Source: Histoplasma ohiense
Lineage: Eukaryota; Ascomycota; Eurotiomycetes; Onygenales; Ajellomycetaceae
Direction of reading: 5' to 3'
Assembly: GCA_017607445.1 (NCBI GenBank)
Contig: JAEVHH010000001.1
Coordinates: 5,580,001-5,644,000, forward strand
Length of the DNA: 64,000 nt
Positions 12,531 through 23,941 of this stretch are shown here, in pieces (position 1 is the stretch's first letter; each line of letters starts with the position of its first letter). The notes below the pieces were generated by a model, which was not told where the DNA came from, made no database searches, and worked only from the letters and a program-made list of their open reading frames with translations. The position numbers and the translations under genes were made by a program.

Positions 12531-14337
12531 ATGGCAACTACAGATCATCTGTCTGCAGCTGATGTCGACAGCTACGACTATGTTATCGTCGGTGGAGGAA
12601 CAGCTGGCTGTGTCATCGCCAGCAGGCTGGCAGAATATCTCCCACGCATGAGGATCCTCGTCATCGAAGCGGGGCCCAGCGACTACAAGGACGACAGAAT
12701 CCTGATCCTCAAGGACTGGCTCAGCTTGCTAGGCTCTCAGGAGTTCGACTATGACTACGGAACGGTAGAACAACCGATGGGTATGTCTATATCTGTTTTC
12801 GATCCAGCAATTTTGGCCCGCGTTTCCTCCCCGAGCCTTCAGGTTGCCATCACGATTATATGAAACCGTTTTCCCTCCGTGAGCTCCTTTCTCTATCAAT
12901 GTCGTTCACTACCTACATTATTTCCTTCTCACCTTCTTCCTTGTGCTATCTATAGGCAATAGTTATATCCGTCATTCCCGCGCCAAGGTCCTTGGTGGCT
13001 GCTCCAGCCATAACACCCTCATTTCGTTCCGGATTTTCGAGTATGACTGCAAGCTTTGGGAAAGTATGGGCTGCAAAGGCTGGGACTTTGAAACCTTCAC
13101 CCGCCTTGCGGACAACCTGCGGAACACCATCCAGCCCGTGCACCTCCGACACCGCAACCAGCTTTGCAAGGATTGGGTAGAATCTTGCTCCTCCGCTCTC
13201 AATATCCCGGTGATCGAAGACTTCAACAAGGAAATTCGTGAAAAGGGCAAATTAACAGAGTGCGTGGGCTTCTTCTCTATTGCATACAACCCTGAGGATG
13301 GCCGCAGGAGCAGTGCGAGTGTCGCCTACATCCATCCCGTCATCCGCGGAGACGAGAAGCGTCCCAATTTGACCATCTTAACGAACGCTTGGGTCTCGCG
13401 CGTCAATGTAAAAGATGATACCGTGACAGGAGTCAATCTGACTCTCAAATCCGGAGAAAAACTCACCGTCAATGCCAAGCGGGAGACCATCCTGTGTGCT
13501 GGATCAGTCGATACCCCACGCCTTCTACTTTTATCTGGCATTGGGCCTCAGGAACAACTCTCCTCCCTATCCATTCCTGTCGTCAAGGATATCCCAGGCG
13601 TCGGTGAGAACCTCCTCGACCACCCGGAAACCATCATAATCTGGGAACTCAACAAACCCGTGCCTCCAAACCAAACAACAATGGACTCCGATGCCGGCGT
13701 CTTCCTCCGCCGCGAGGCCCCCAACGCCGCCGGCTTCGACGGCGACGCCGCAGACGTAATGATGCACTGCTACCAAATCCCCTTCTGCGTCAACACCTCC
13801 CGGCTTGGCTACGACATCCCCATGAACGCCTTCTGCATGACTCCCAACATCCCCCGTCCCCGCTCCCGCGGGCGCCTCTACCTCACCTCCGCCGACCCAG
13901 CCGTGAAACCAGCCCTCGACTTCCGCTACTTCACCGACCCAGAAGGTTACGACGCCGCCACGATCGTCGCCGGCTTCAAAGCCGCCCGCAAAGTCGCGCA
14001 GCAAGCTCCCTTCAAGGACTGGATAAAGCGTGAAGTCGCGCCGGGCCCTGACCTCACGACCGACGAGGAATTGAGCGAGTATGGGCGGCGTGCGGCACAT
14101 ACCGTCTACCACCCAGCGGGCACGACGAAAATGGGGGATGTGGTGAACGATCCGTATGCGGTTGTTGATTCGCAGTTGAAAGTGAAGGGATTGCGAAGAC
14201 TGCGTATTGCGGATGCGGGCGTGTTTCCGACCATGCCTACCGTTAACCCGATGGTGACGGTGTTGGCGATTGCGGAGCGGGCGGCGGAGCTTATTGCTGA
14301 GGAGGTTGGGTGGAGGAGGGAGACGGCTAGGCTGTAA
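12531..14337 (+). CDS. Choline oxidase (GMC oxidoreductase, FAD)
   Basis: Oxidises choline to betaine aldehyde, and potentially on to glycine betaine, with release of H2O2. Exons 12531..12780 and 12956..14337 (GTATGT donor) give 543 residues. The dinucleotide-binding motif YVIVGGGTAGC is at about 17-27. KVLGGCSSHNT places His102 at the position of the histidine that carries covalent FAD in bacterial choline oxidase. The catalytic GMC pair is His469 (VYHPAGTTKMG) and Asn514 (VNPMVT). The C-terminus is ARL, a canonical PTS1, so a peroxisomal location is likely. An antisense ORF of 181 codons at 13567-14112 is a shadow of GC-rich codons. With the BADH gene at 2.9-4.5 kb this forms the glycine betaine pathway. 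Confidence 0.95.
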
Positions 14338-16257
14338 ATTACTTTTTTTTTTTTACTTTGCTTTGTTTTGATGCTTTCCTTTTCTTTTTTTTTAAAGAAA
14401 ATATAGAAAATTCAATATATGTATGTATACAAATCCGCAGCGCCTGATCTCTCTCTACATACGGACGTCAAGCTGTTTCATCATTCTGGTTTTGTTTGGT
14501 ATGGGTGGCTGGGGAGATCTTTTTTTTTACCCACGTTTTCTTTACAAGTATGTACAGTACGTACATGTACAGTACAAGCATGCAACGCTCGCTACGACCG
14601 GCTACATAAGCATAAACATAGTGCATCTACTCAGATGTGGTGTTGGAGAACAACACGAATATAGCAGAATATAAATAATTGAAGAGTATTAATTCATGTT
14701 ACTGCTAGATATTGCGAGATATTGATATCACCTATCGACATTGCCGTGCAGGAATAGGGTTATGTAGCTGGTTATAAGATGTGGGACGTCTAAGTGGTTG
14801 TATTAGCATGTCGGCAGCTGAGGCATATATGTGCGGTGCGCTAGTCCGTGATAGGCAGCCTAGGGCCAACATAAGAAGCTAGCAGGTCACGTTACTTGCC
14901 ATAAAAGAGATCATTATCAGCATTGATATTTTGTTTACTGACAGGAATGCTAGCCGCCCCTAAGATTAATATCTTATTAGACAATCGGCCAACATGAACC
15001 TAAGACACCTTCGAAAAGGAATAGGGGCTGGTTGTACATCGTCAAATCATCAACCGTCGACTGTTGAGCGCGCCTTTCCATACTTTTGCAACCAAACCAT
15101 TATTCCCCCCTTTTTCAACCACATATACATTCTGACTTAGCCCAATTTTGCCCGTGACACCAACCTTTCCAGCCTTGGATAGTAGTTAGTTACATCAACA
15201 ATACATGCGCTGTGTTTATGAATGCAGCTCCTCTGATATGTGGTCAGACAGTCGTTGCCCACACCTGCAGGCCTTTTCTTGCCAACCTCCATCCCACGAA
15301 CCCTCCCGAACGCTCACCGAACACCTAGCGGTTAAGTATCATTCCCCTTGCCCACACTGAATTTCCTTTTAAATCCTAAGCAGACAAAAGCAAGCAAACT
15401 GGCACAAAATGCAGGTACTTTGTGCAAGTACACCACCGCCGGCTCCATTGATACCACAGGCAGAGAGCCACAGTAACTCAAACTGGTTCGATTCTAGTTC
15501 CAAATCAACTGCAACTATTGGCTCCTACTACTGCCCTGAAACCAGTTTATATTGCTATATACCCTTTCTCCCTCTTTTTTTTTTTGCGTCTGTCTCAAAG
15601 AGCTCGACGGGAACGTACATTAGCCTGTGCACAGTACACACCCGGCACAGATGGGGTGGTACTCTTGTGCACTTGGGCATTTGTTCCTGGATCCCCATTC
15701 CGTATCTGGAAGTGGCTGGAGCAGCCAGTGAGCGAAATATCAGATATTTATTATTTTTCGAATTGCGATTGACGTTTTGCACCACTTCGACTGACTCTAT
15801 ACTGGAGGGTTTTGAATAGGGGAGTGCGACGACGTCGTCTCTTCGTCTTCTCGAGGTGGTGGCAGAGTTGCACGCAGCATGGCTCGTGGACCCTTGACGG
15901 AGGCGAGGGAGTTTCAGGATTCCACACCCCCTATCCAAGTATGTCACGGCCATATGCTGTTGACAAGAAGCATCCATACGTGAACAGAGACCGGAAAAAT
16001 CTATATAAGACTCTTCGCCCACCTCCCAACTGCTCTTTTCTTCTCGTCCCCAGGCCCACAGCAAAGCAAAGCATCCTGTCCTTAACAATATCAAGTCTAC
16101 AATACCTGACTCTCATTCATATCGCTCTTCCCCCCCGCCCAAAAACAACAAGCAAATCACCAAATACCCTTTCCACTCTTTCCGCCAGCATTATCCCTCC
16201 CCTCCAATCTCTACAATCTCCCGCAAAACAGGTCACTACACCACAACGACATCCAAA
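14338..16257. other. Intergenic region, hydrophobin promoter
   Basis: 1.9 kb. Two copies of TGTACAGTAC occur at 14551-14560 and 14566-14575 around a palindromic GTACGTAC. ORFs at 15409-16453 on both strands overlap each other and the hydrophobin leader without domains. A TATA box lies at 16002. The 230 nt before the hydrophobin ATG are C/T-rich, as in strongly expressed fungal genes. Confidence 0.55.
16002..16009 (+). promoter_or_regulatory. TATA box of the hydrophobin gene
   Basis: TATATAAG lies about 250 nt upstream of the hydrophobin ATG and is followed by a C/T-rich leader. This arrangement is common for highly expressed fungal genes. Assigned by motif and position only. Confidence 0.5.
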
Positions 16258-16881
16258 ATGCAGCTCCAACTTTTCCTCTCCGCTTTTGCTTTCATCAGCA
16301 CCGTCGTCAGCGCCGTCGCTGTCCCACCCCACAGGGGTGAAGACGGTGCCCCGCTCGTCGTCCGCGCGGATGGCAGCGGCAACTGTAACTCCGTCCCGCA
16401 GTGTTGCCAGAACACCCACTCCAGCCAAGACAAGTCCGTCATCCAGGGACTGAAGATCTTTGGTCTGGATAAGGAAGCGCAGAAGTCGAAGGGCAGCGTT
16501 GGGACTAAGTGTACGTTATCTCTTTGCCTTCTTTTATTTATATTTTAATCATTGAAAGGAGGAAAGTTGGCAATACGGCGAAAGAAATAAAAGCTGACTG
16601 GCTGGATGTGTTTGTTTTGTTGACTAAATTTAGGCGAGCCGATGGAGGGCGTCTTGAACCTCGGACTGCTTAACGGTTGCAAGGGTACCGCCGTATGTTG
16701 CAATAATAATAAGTTTGTGAGTGATCCCGTTTCCTAGCCATATATATATATATATGTGCCTCCTCCCCTAGAAGCCATATCATGCGATATTATACCATAG
16801 AATGGACTAAACCAACAACACACTCGGAAACAGAACGGCCTTGTCTCCCTTGGATGTATCCCCATCACGCTCAATCTCTAG
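16258..16881 (+). CDS. Class I hydrophobin, secreted
   Basis: Small secreted amphipathic protein that coats aerial hyphae and conidia. Exons 16258..16510, 16634..16716 and 16834..16881 give 127 residues. The donors are GTACGT and GTGAGT; intron 1 has a CTAAA-like branch just before its TTTAG acceptor. A signal peptide covers about residues 1-20. The eight cysteines (43, 49, 50, 85, 100, 106, 107, 120) match the hydrophobin pattern C-X5-CC-X34-C-X14-C-X5-CC-X12-C; the long third spacing and seven residues after the last Cys fit class I. Only exon 1 looks like an ORF, so the gene is easily missed. It converges on the nagA-type gene 2.3 kb away. Confidence 0.94.
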
Positions 16882-17907
16882 ACGAGAATGCGGTCCTGCG
16901 GTCGAAGACAGGAAGCGTCTGCGTCAGGAGTTAGGACTCCCATCCAGTCCATCGGCTGGACATTTTTTTCTCCTTCTCCCAACGCCTACTGCTCCCTGTT
17001 TTCCACATCGGATTTGATTTGACGGGAATTGACTTGACCTGATTACTTGATTGTTTCAATTTTTTTAATTTTTTTTTTTTTTTCAAATTAAATTTCACGA
17101 AGATGGGAAAAGGGATAAAACGAGCGTTTGTATGTGTGAGTGTGTGACAGAGAGATCGGTCTATTTTTATTTTCCCGCCTGAAACACTTCTATTTGTTTC
17201 TCCCCCCCCCTTTTTCTTTATTCATCTTAACATTCTTAATTTAAATCCTTTTTATTTCAGGTTTGTGTGTTTGGACGGGCAATGTCAACTTACCTCCCTC
17301 GCGCACTCCCTGTACCCCTTAATATTCGATTTGCATCGAGTAGAAAGGGCTATGGCGGGGGAACTGGAATATTTAGGTTTTGAAACAATTACTTAGCTTT
17401 AGCTTTGCTATATTATATTAGTTTATTACTAATTGTTTTTAATTCCGCATGCGGGTTTCTTTCTTTCTTGCTTTCTCTCTCTCTCTCTCTCTCTCTATTT
17501 TTTGGTTTTTACTCGATACAGGTTGCCAATTACAAATATCATACACATTGGGAACTGGTCTGCTGCATACCATGCATGCTCCGAGCGCGCACAGGGCAAC
17601 GACACACCCCCTACCCAATCCCCATCGAACTCCACAAGCCTAGATAAAGAAAAATATCTACCCGCATAAGGACATAGGCCTGTGAGGAGGAGGGGGGGGA
17701 GATAGAAAACACACTACTGATTATATCTCCCACCAGAAGCTGATACTGCCATGCTGCTGTCTATTCTGTCTATCTGTCTGTCTATCTATCTTCCTGCCAC
17801 ATGCCAGAGCTCCATTCCATTCTTGGAAGTTATCCCTATCCCCTGCCGGGACTATCGCTGGGGGAAAACTCCAGTTGGCGCGCCTGAAGTTGGGGATGGA
17901 TGCGTTG

Positions 17908-17943
17908 TCTTCTTCTTCTTCTTCTTCTTCTTCTTCTTCTTCT
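17908..17943. repeat. (TTC)n microsatellite
   Basis: About 11 TTC units, with a few flanking imperfect units. Intergenic. Confidence 0.9.
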
Positions 17944-18058
17944 CCTTACGTTTCGAAATGATTGACGAGACCTGGCTCCCCCGTATTCCCACTGGAAACT
18001 GCACCTACGCGTGTATTTGGGCAATTCGAGGTGGGCGGACTGGATTACGGTCCCCCTC

Positions 18059-18060
18059 TC

Positions 18061-18124
<64 letters not shown>
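18059..18124. repeat. (CT)n(TA)n compound microsatellite
   Basis: About 24 CT units followed by about 8 TA units. Intergenic between hydrophobin and nagA. Confidence 0.9.
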
Positions 18125-19182
18125 CATGTCCATCCATTCCCTTGGAGACAATGTGTATGTGTACACGTCTGTGGAGGGAACATTGCCTAAGGATATCTGG
18201 AGCTCTGGAGCTTACACGATCGAAATTACATGCGTCATAACCCTTTTTCATTTTTTCCCAGGGTATTCAGCGAAAGGGAGGGAGAAGGGGAAAGGAGGGA
18301 ATACACATACATTATGTACAGTCCATATATCATCGTCTCCTTTCGGCAGAAGAAGAGGAGCCGGGATCGATCAGTGAAGGGGCAACTAAACGAGAACAAA
18401 CGCATTAGCCAGCCACCCCCCCCCTTTGCATATCCGTGATCGATAGTAATATCCTCGTGGCTTTTATGATATTTTTAATCCGCGCCCCTACCACGATCGG
18501 CGGAGCAAGGGGCGATGGGCTCGTGGGATTTAGACGGTTATTTTTATTTTTATTTTATTTTTTTTTTTTGTTTTTTGCATATATATTAGCTATGTTATGC
18601 CTGGGGGAGACCCTATATGTATGGCCGACTTTTGCCTATCTACTACGTCTTTCTTTTGTGGCCCCTGGCAAAGGCTCACGCTCCTACGAAGGACGCACAG
18701 ATAGTTGTTCAGGTGAGCTAAATACTCGTAGGCAAGAGAGGAATGCTATTCAATCCGATTATGCAAGGAGTAAAAAAGTAAAAAAAAGTTAAAAGGTTAA
18801 ACAAGGTTACTTGTACTTGTACAGTACATAGATGGATAGATACATGATACATGAAATTCAAAATGCTGGCGCTCTATCTCTAAAAAAAATCTCTATCAAA
18901 CTAGATATAGCTAGCTGCGTATCGTACGTTATTCAATCTGTGAGGTCGACTAATCGTGGCAATGTAGTTATATGTGACAAAAAATTGAAAAAAAAAAAAA
19001 CTTTGAAAAGAGAAAAGAAGGGGTTTCCGAAAACATCCGATACAGAAGAACAGAACGTCTCTTTCCGCGCCCGCGGGTAGAGTCTCAATATTTTTTCCAA
19101 CGGGGCGATAAAATGAAATAAAACAAAACATGGGGGGAAGGGGTAGACGGGGGAGGGAGGGTGCAAATCAACAAACCATCCT

Positions 19183-20758
19183 TCACGCCTCCCACTGCGC
19201 ATCCTTCACGCAATCAAAAACCCGCGCGCCAAACTTCCAGACCTGATCCACCGTCAACGTCCCCTCCGCATCCTCGCCCAGGACCACCAGATCCGCATCC
19301 GCCCCCGGGACCAACACGCCCTTCACGCCCTCCAATCCCAGCATCCGCGCCGGCGTCTCCGTCACCGCCCTGACGGCCTCCACCACCCCGGTCCCCGCCC
19401 ACCGCCGGAAATTATTCACGCACTCGATCAGCGTGGCGGAGGAGCCGGCGATCTTGCCCTCCGCCGAGCCCTCCAGCGTCAGCAGCGCGCCGCGCTTGAT
19501 GATGCGCTCGCCGTTCGTCCACTCGTACACGCCGTCGGGCATGCCGCACAGCTTCATCGCGTCGGTCACCAGCACCATGCCGGCCGGGTGCGCGTGGTAC
19601 GCGATCTGCACGCTGGTCGGGTGCAGGTGGATGCCGTCGGCGATCAGGCCGTAGAAGGGCCGCGTGGCCTGCTGCGACTGCTGCGCCAGCAGGCCGAAGA
19701 TGCCCGGGTGCCGGTGGTAGAAGGGCCGCATGGCGTTGAAGAGGTGCGTGATCATGGTCGCGCCGGCGGCGAGGGCGTCGAGGGCCTGCTCATAGGTGGC
19801 GTCAGAGTGCCCGATGGAGTAGACGATGTTGTGGGCGACGAGGGTGGGGATGAGGGTGTTCATGATGCCGACTTCGGGGGCGGCGGTGATCATTTTTATG
19901 TTTGCGGTGGGGTTGCTGCGGGTGATGGAGGTGGAGGTGGAGGAGGCGGAGGAGGAGGCGGACGTGGATGTGGATGTGGATGTGGATGTGGTGGTGGGGG
20001 GTGGTGGTGGGGGTGATCGGGGCGGAGGAGGGAACGTCTTGCGAGGCGATGAGGTTGTCGGCGCCGTAGCAGTCTATTAGGTCCTGGAAGCCGGTGTTGG
20101 CGGCGAGGAGGACGCTGGGGCTGTGGATGCCATTTTTGCCAGGGCTGAGGAAGGGCCCTTCGACGTGCGCGCCGAGAGATTCCGCTCCGTCCTCTGCGCG
20201 GCGGGGTCCGCCGGAGGGGCCTAGCGATGGCAGGACCTGTGGGTTTAACCATTTAGCTTTTCTATCATGTCCTTTCCCTTCTTTCTTCCTCTCTTTCTTC
20301 CTCTCTTCCTTCTCCCCTCTCTCATTCCCTTCCCCTCCCCCCCTTCTCATTCCTCCACCGATACATACCTTCTTATACACCCAGCTCTCCTGACTCGTCA
20401 CCGTCGGCAGATATGACGTAACCCCCGTCCTCACCAGCGCTAGATTCACCTTGCGAAACCCGGCATCATACTCCTCCTTCGTCGGCTGCGGCACAGAGAA
20501 ATCGAACCCCCTCGCGCCGTTGAGCTGCACATCGATGAAGCCCGGGGCCAGGATTCGCCCGCCCAGATCGACGGTCTGGTCGGGGCAGAGCTGGAACTCG
20601 TAGAAGGCCTGCTGGTCCTGGAGGATCTTGCCAGTTGCGGAATCGACCCAGAGATCCTGCTCGACGAGATGGCCATTGAGCGGGAGGCGGCAGTTTGTGA
20701 ACTTTGTGATGCGCGGCGTGGGTACGGGGGTGTCGGGATGTTGGGCTATGGAGGGCAT
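19183..20758 (-). CDS. nagA: N-acetylglucosamine-6-phosphate deacetylase (NagA/Dac1 type)
   Basis: Removes acetate from GlcNAc-6-phosphate, the step before NagB. Proposed exons are 20758..20369, 20236..20043 and 19915..19183, giving 438 residues. Intron 1 is GTATGT-CACAG. The second intron is unusual: a 127-nt GC-AG intron (GCAAGA donor at 20042, CGCAG acceptor ending at 19916) that joins DNLIAS to NPTANIKMITAAPEVG in frame and removes an S/T/H-rich repeat. The alternative is no intron and a 1-nt indel in a C-run (complement of 19996-20001 or 20009-20013). Without either, the frame ends at 19802 and loses the second half of the barrel. Metal and catalytic residues are present: Glu156 (HVEGPF), His231 (SIGHSDA), His252 (THLFNAM) and Asp313 (VTDAM). 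Confidence 0.92.
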
Positions 20759-21491
20759 GGTGATGGGGGTCTTTTTTTTTCTTTTCTTCTTCTCTTCTTC
20801 TTCTTCTTTTTTTTTTTTTTTTGTTTCCTCCTTCTCCTTCTTTCTTTCTTCCTCCTTTTGTTTAGTGTGTTTCCTTCTTCTATATTGATAAGAGTTGGTG
20901 AGAATGAGGATATTAGCTATTGTATAGATTAACTGAAATAGAGTGTGAGCTGGAAGCTTTTCGAAAAGAATTTCTTGGTAGAATCGAAAATTTATTTTTA
21001 GTCATATATATAGAAACAATAAAAAAAAACATACCCAACGCCACACAGCAGCAGCAGCAGCAGCAGCAAGAAAGAAGAAGAGGGATTGATTGCTGTATTC
21101 ACTGGGACAGGTGGGGGGGGCAAGTAAATATCAATACCAATTGCTGATGGGGAGACTTGAAGACTTGATAACTCTGTCCGTAAGCTGATGGAGCGCAGAT
21201 GACGGTGATGACGGCGATGGCAATCAAAAAGAATAAATGCCCGTAGCCCTACACGGATGCAGGTTAGGATGTTTGCTCCAAAGCGAGAAGAGACACTCTA
21301 CTCTTGGTTTCTGGCCAGGCCATCTACGCAGGAATCACATCACATCAACCCCCCTCGATATCTAGGTAATTCCTCCCCACACCTGATTCATACATAGTTA
21401 GTTGGTTAGTTAGTAGCGAGATTAACCTACATCGCTGCTCTACTGTGCAACCGCTCTAATGTTGTCTTCAGCAACCTGCTTTCGCCAAGAG

Positions 21492-21530
<39 letters not shown>
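21492..21530. repeat. (GT)n(GA)n compound microsatellite
   Basis: About 5 GT units followed by about 14 GA units, upstream of nagA. Confidence 0.9.
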
Positions 21531-21533
<3 letters not shown>

Positions 21534-21632
21534 TTTAGGATAATAGGACCCATGTAACGGCACGATGGCTAAGGAGAGTAGCCGATTTGACCGGAGAAAA
21601 TGAGCAGGACACAACTCTCTCTCCCTCCCTCC

Positions 21633-21665
<33 letters not shown>

Positions 21666-23155
21666 ACTCACTCTCTCGGCGACAAGACAGGGCTGGATGA
21701 AGAATAAGAGAATGGACGGGTACAGCACGATGTAGCGATGCATGGGCGCGGCGGCGATGTAGCCCTCTGAGAGCAACCATGGTCCGGGTGTCCCGGGTCT
21801 GCCGGGCCACCAGGTTGAAGTGATATGTATGATTCTGTTTTGATATTTGTAAAAAAAAAAAATAATAATAATAATTATATATTTTTTTAATTAGTTATTT
21901 ATTTATTTATTTTCAATGCGAGAAGAGAATGATACCGCGACATGGACATGACATGGACAATGACATCACAGTCGTGGGGGAGTGTATTTTGCCATGACAA
22001 GCCCCGTACCGCGCCGTGTAACTTACGTATGGTATCACAGATACGGACAGACGAGGACGGTCACGACAATACATCCGCCCCATACGCCGTTGCTGTATCC
22101 TGTATTCTGTATTCCGCACCCATGAACATCGGCGGCGAAGTGGATTATCTCCAGAAGAAGAAGAGAAGGAAGCTCTTTGGTGGACATGCACGGTTGCTCC
22201 CCTAACCCTGAAACTCGAGCTAGCGAAAGGAACTAGCTTATCTTGCTAGCTCTCGGTCTTTGCAATCGTGCAGTACGACTGATGATGGGCCGATGACACA
22301 CTTGCTGCTTGGGCTTCCATGATGGGCTTGGCTTCTTCATCCCATGGATACCTCGTACCATGTCGACTTCACTAACATCCTAGGAGTGGGTGGGGGAAAC
22401 CTTGCGCGACGGGCTTGGCCACACGGAGAAAAAAAAAAAAAAAAAAAAAAAAACCAGGGAAGGAAACGAGCTTGAGCAATTCGCCAGATCCAGAGAGATA
22501 GATAGCTGTGTACGGAGTAGATAATGAGAGAGACAGATAAGCGAAGAGCAAGCAAACAAGGAGGAGGAGGAGGAGGAGGAGGAGGAAGAGAAAGAGAAAG
22601 GGATGTAACACCACAACAAGCACAACATGCAACTTGCAACCTGCCCCAATTTTGTCGTTTGATTCAGTTGATTGATTTTTATGTTTACTGTTTACTGGCC
22701 GACAATCCCAGGCGTTGTATACAAACTGCAGAGACGTTATCATGCCCATCCCCCATTCGCCAATTGGATACTAGTAACAGTAATAACTATTACAAGGGGG
22801 AAGAAAAATAAAGGGGCGTCCTGAGCAGAAATTGAGGAAGCGCGCATTTATTGGGAGCACGGCAGTCTCTCTCTCTCTCTCGTAAAGTGCCCCAACAATA
22901 GCTTAACTAACAAGTTTGCTTAGTTATGACGATATGAAATCATTAATCATTCGACCCCCCGAAGCAAAATCTCCAAGGAAATAAGAATCTCACTCTCCGG
23001 GGTTCGCCGTGGGGGTTGGTTGGGGGGTTATCCTTTTGATGAAAGGCATGCAACAAAAAGCGATCGGGAGACCGACACTTTTTCCTCTCCTCGATATCAA
23101 ATACAAATACAAAATACAATACAGACTACCATACTACAAGACAAAATAGAAAATG

Positions 23156-23191
<36 letters not shown>

Positions 23192-23335
23192 CGCCAATCA
23201 AATCAAATCACACATGTTCCAGCATCACGCATCGTTATATATGCCACAGTACCACCTTGTTGCGCCCCAAAAACCTGCAGAAGCGCATCAAAGTTCCGGC
23301 TCCACCGCAGCGTTGCACTGGGCGGTTGCTCGTTG

Positions 23336-23387
23336 CGCTGCTTAGCTTGCTTAGCTTGCTTAGCTTGCTTAGCCTGCTTAGCCTGCA
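23336..23387. repeat. 9-bp tandem array (TTGCTTAGC)n
   Basis: About 5-6 copies of a 9-bp unit, the last two with T to C changes (CCTGCTTAG). The period of 9 keeps all frames open, which explains the Leu/Ser and Ala-Cys-Leu repeat ORFs here. Confidence 0.85.
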
Positions 23388-23654
23388 TTGCTTTGCTCTC
23401 GTACCTCGCCTTGCCTATGAGGGCCGTTTCTTGTGGGGAATCCACACAGCGTTTTCTTTTCTTTTTCTTCCTCGTTTCTTTTTTGAGTTGTAGGGCGCCA
23501 TGCTGGGGTTACATCATTCCTTCTGCGTGGCGTGGGGGGCTTGGGGACTAGTGTTTAGGGGCGAGGAGAGCAGCAACCAACTGACTAACTCAAGGTGGGT
23601 TGAGACCTCGACATCATCCATTCTTATTTATGACATTATTTTTGTTTTTTCATA

Positions 23655-23689
23655 GGTTGGGTTGGGTTGGGTTGGGTTGGGTTGGGTTC
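23655..23689. repeat. (GGGTT)n pentamer array
   Basis: Seven GGGTT units. The period is 5, not 6, so this is not a canonical telomere repeat. Confidence 0.85.
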
Positions 23690-23893
23690 GGTTTGGCCGC
23701 CACATTGGATGGAATATGGAAAGGAATATGGATGGTGAAGGGGATGGATGGATGGAACACACACTTGTTTTGGGTTGAGCATCGGCTTGAACCTCAAAGT
23801 TTGATCAGAGTTTCGGTCGTTTATTTTTGGCACAGAAACTTCACCCTCGGTTTCAAGATCCAGGAGAGGAAGGAGAATGGAGGCGACGTAGAT

Positions 23894-23941
23894 GTACAGG
23901 TACAGGTAGAGGTACAGGTAGAGGTACAGGTAGAGGTACAT
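23894..23941. repeat. 12-bp tandem array (GTACAGGTAGAG)n
   Basis: About three and a half copies of a 12-bp unit composed of GTACAG and GTAGAG half-units. Confidence 0.8.

Larger units (their letters stand above)
16882..19182. other. Intergenic region, rich in microsatellites
   Basis: 2.3 kb between the convergent hydrophobin and nagA genes. It holds (CT)n at 17472-17497, (TTC)n at 17908-17943, (CT)n(TA)n at 18059-18124, and one TGTACAGTAC at 18818-18827. The predicted ORFs are translations of these repeats. No gene seen. Confidence 0.6.

Noticed and set aside
13567..14112. 181-codon minus-strand ORF
   Set aside because: It lies antisense to the catalytic half of choline oxidase in GC-rich DNA; Gly/Val-rich composition is that of a shadow frame.
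19802..20040. His/Pro-rich C-terminal reading of nagA in the first frame
   Set aside because: It is the wrong frame of conserved deacetylase sequence; the other frame carries the metal-binding histidines.
22337..22749. Overlapping minus-strand ORFs of 89-125 residues
   Set aside because: They are translations of the poly-A and (GGA)n tracts (Phe, Ser and Leu runs).
23655..23689. GGGTT array as telomere repeat
   Set aside because: The unit is five bases, not TTAGGG; it is an ordinary microsatellite.
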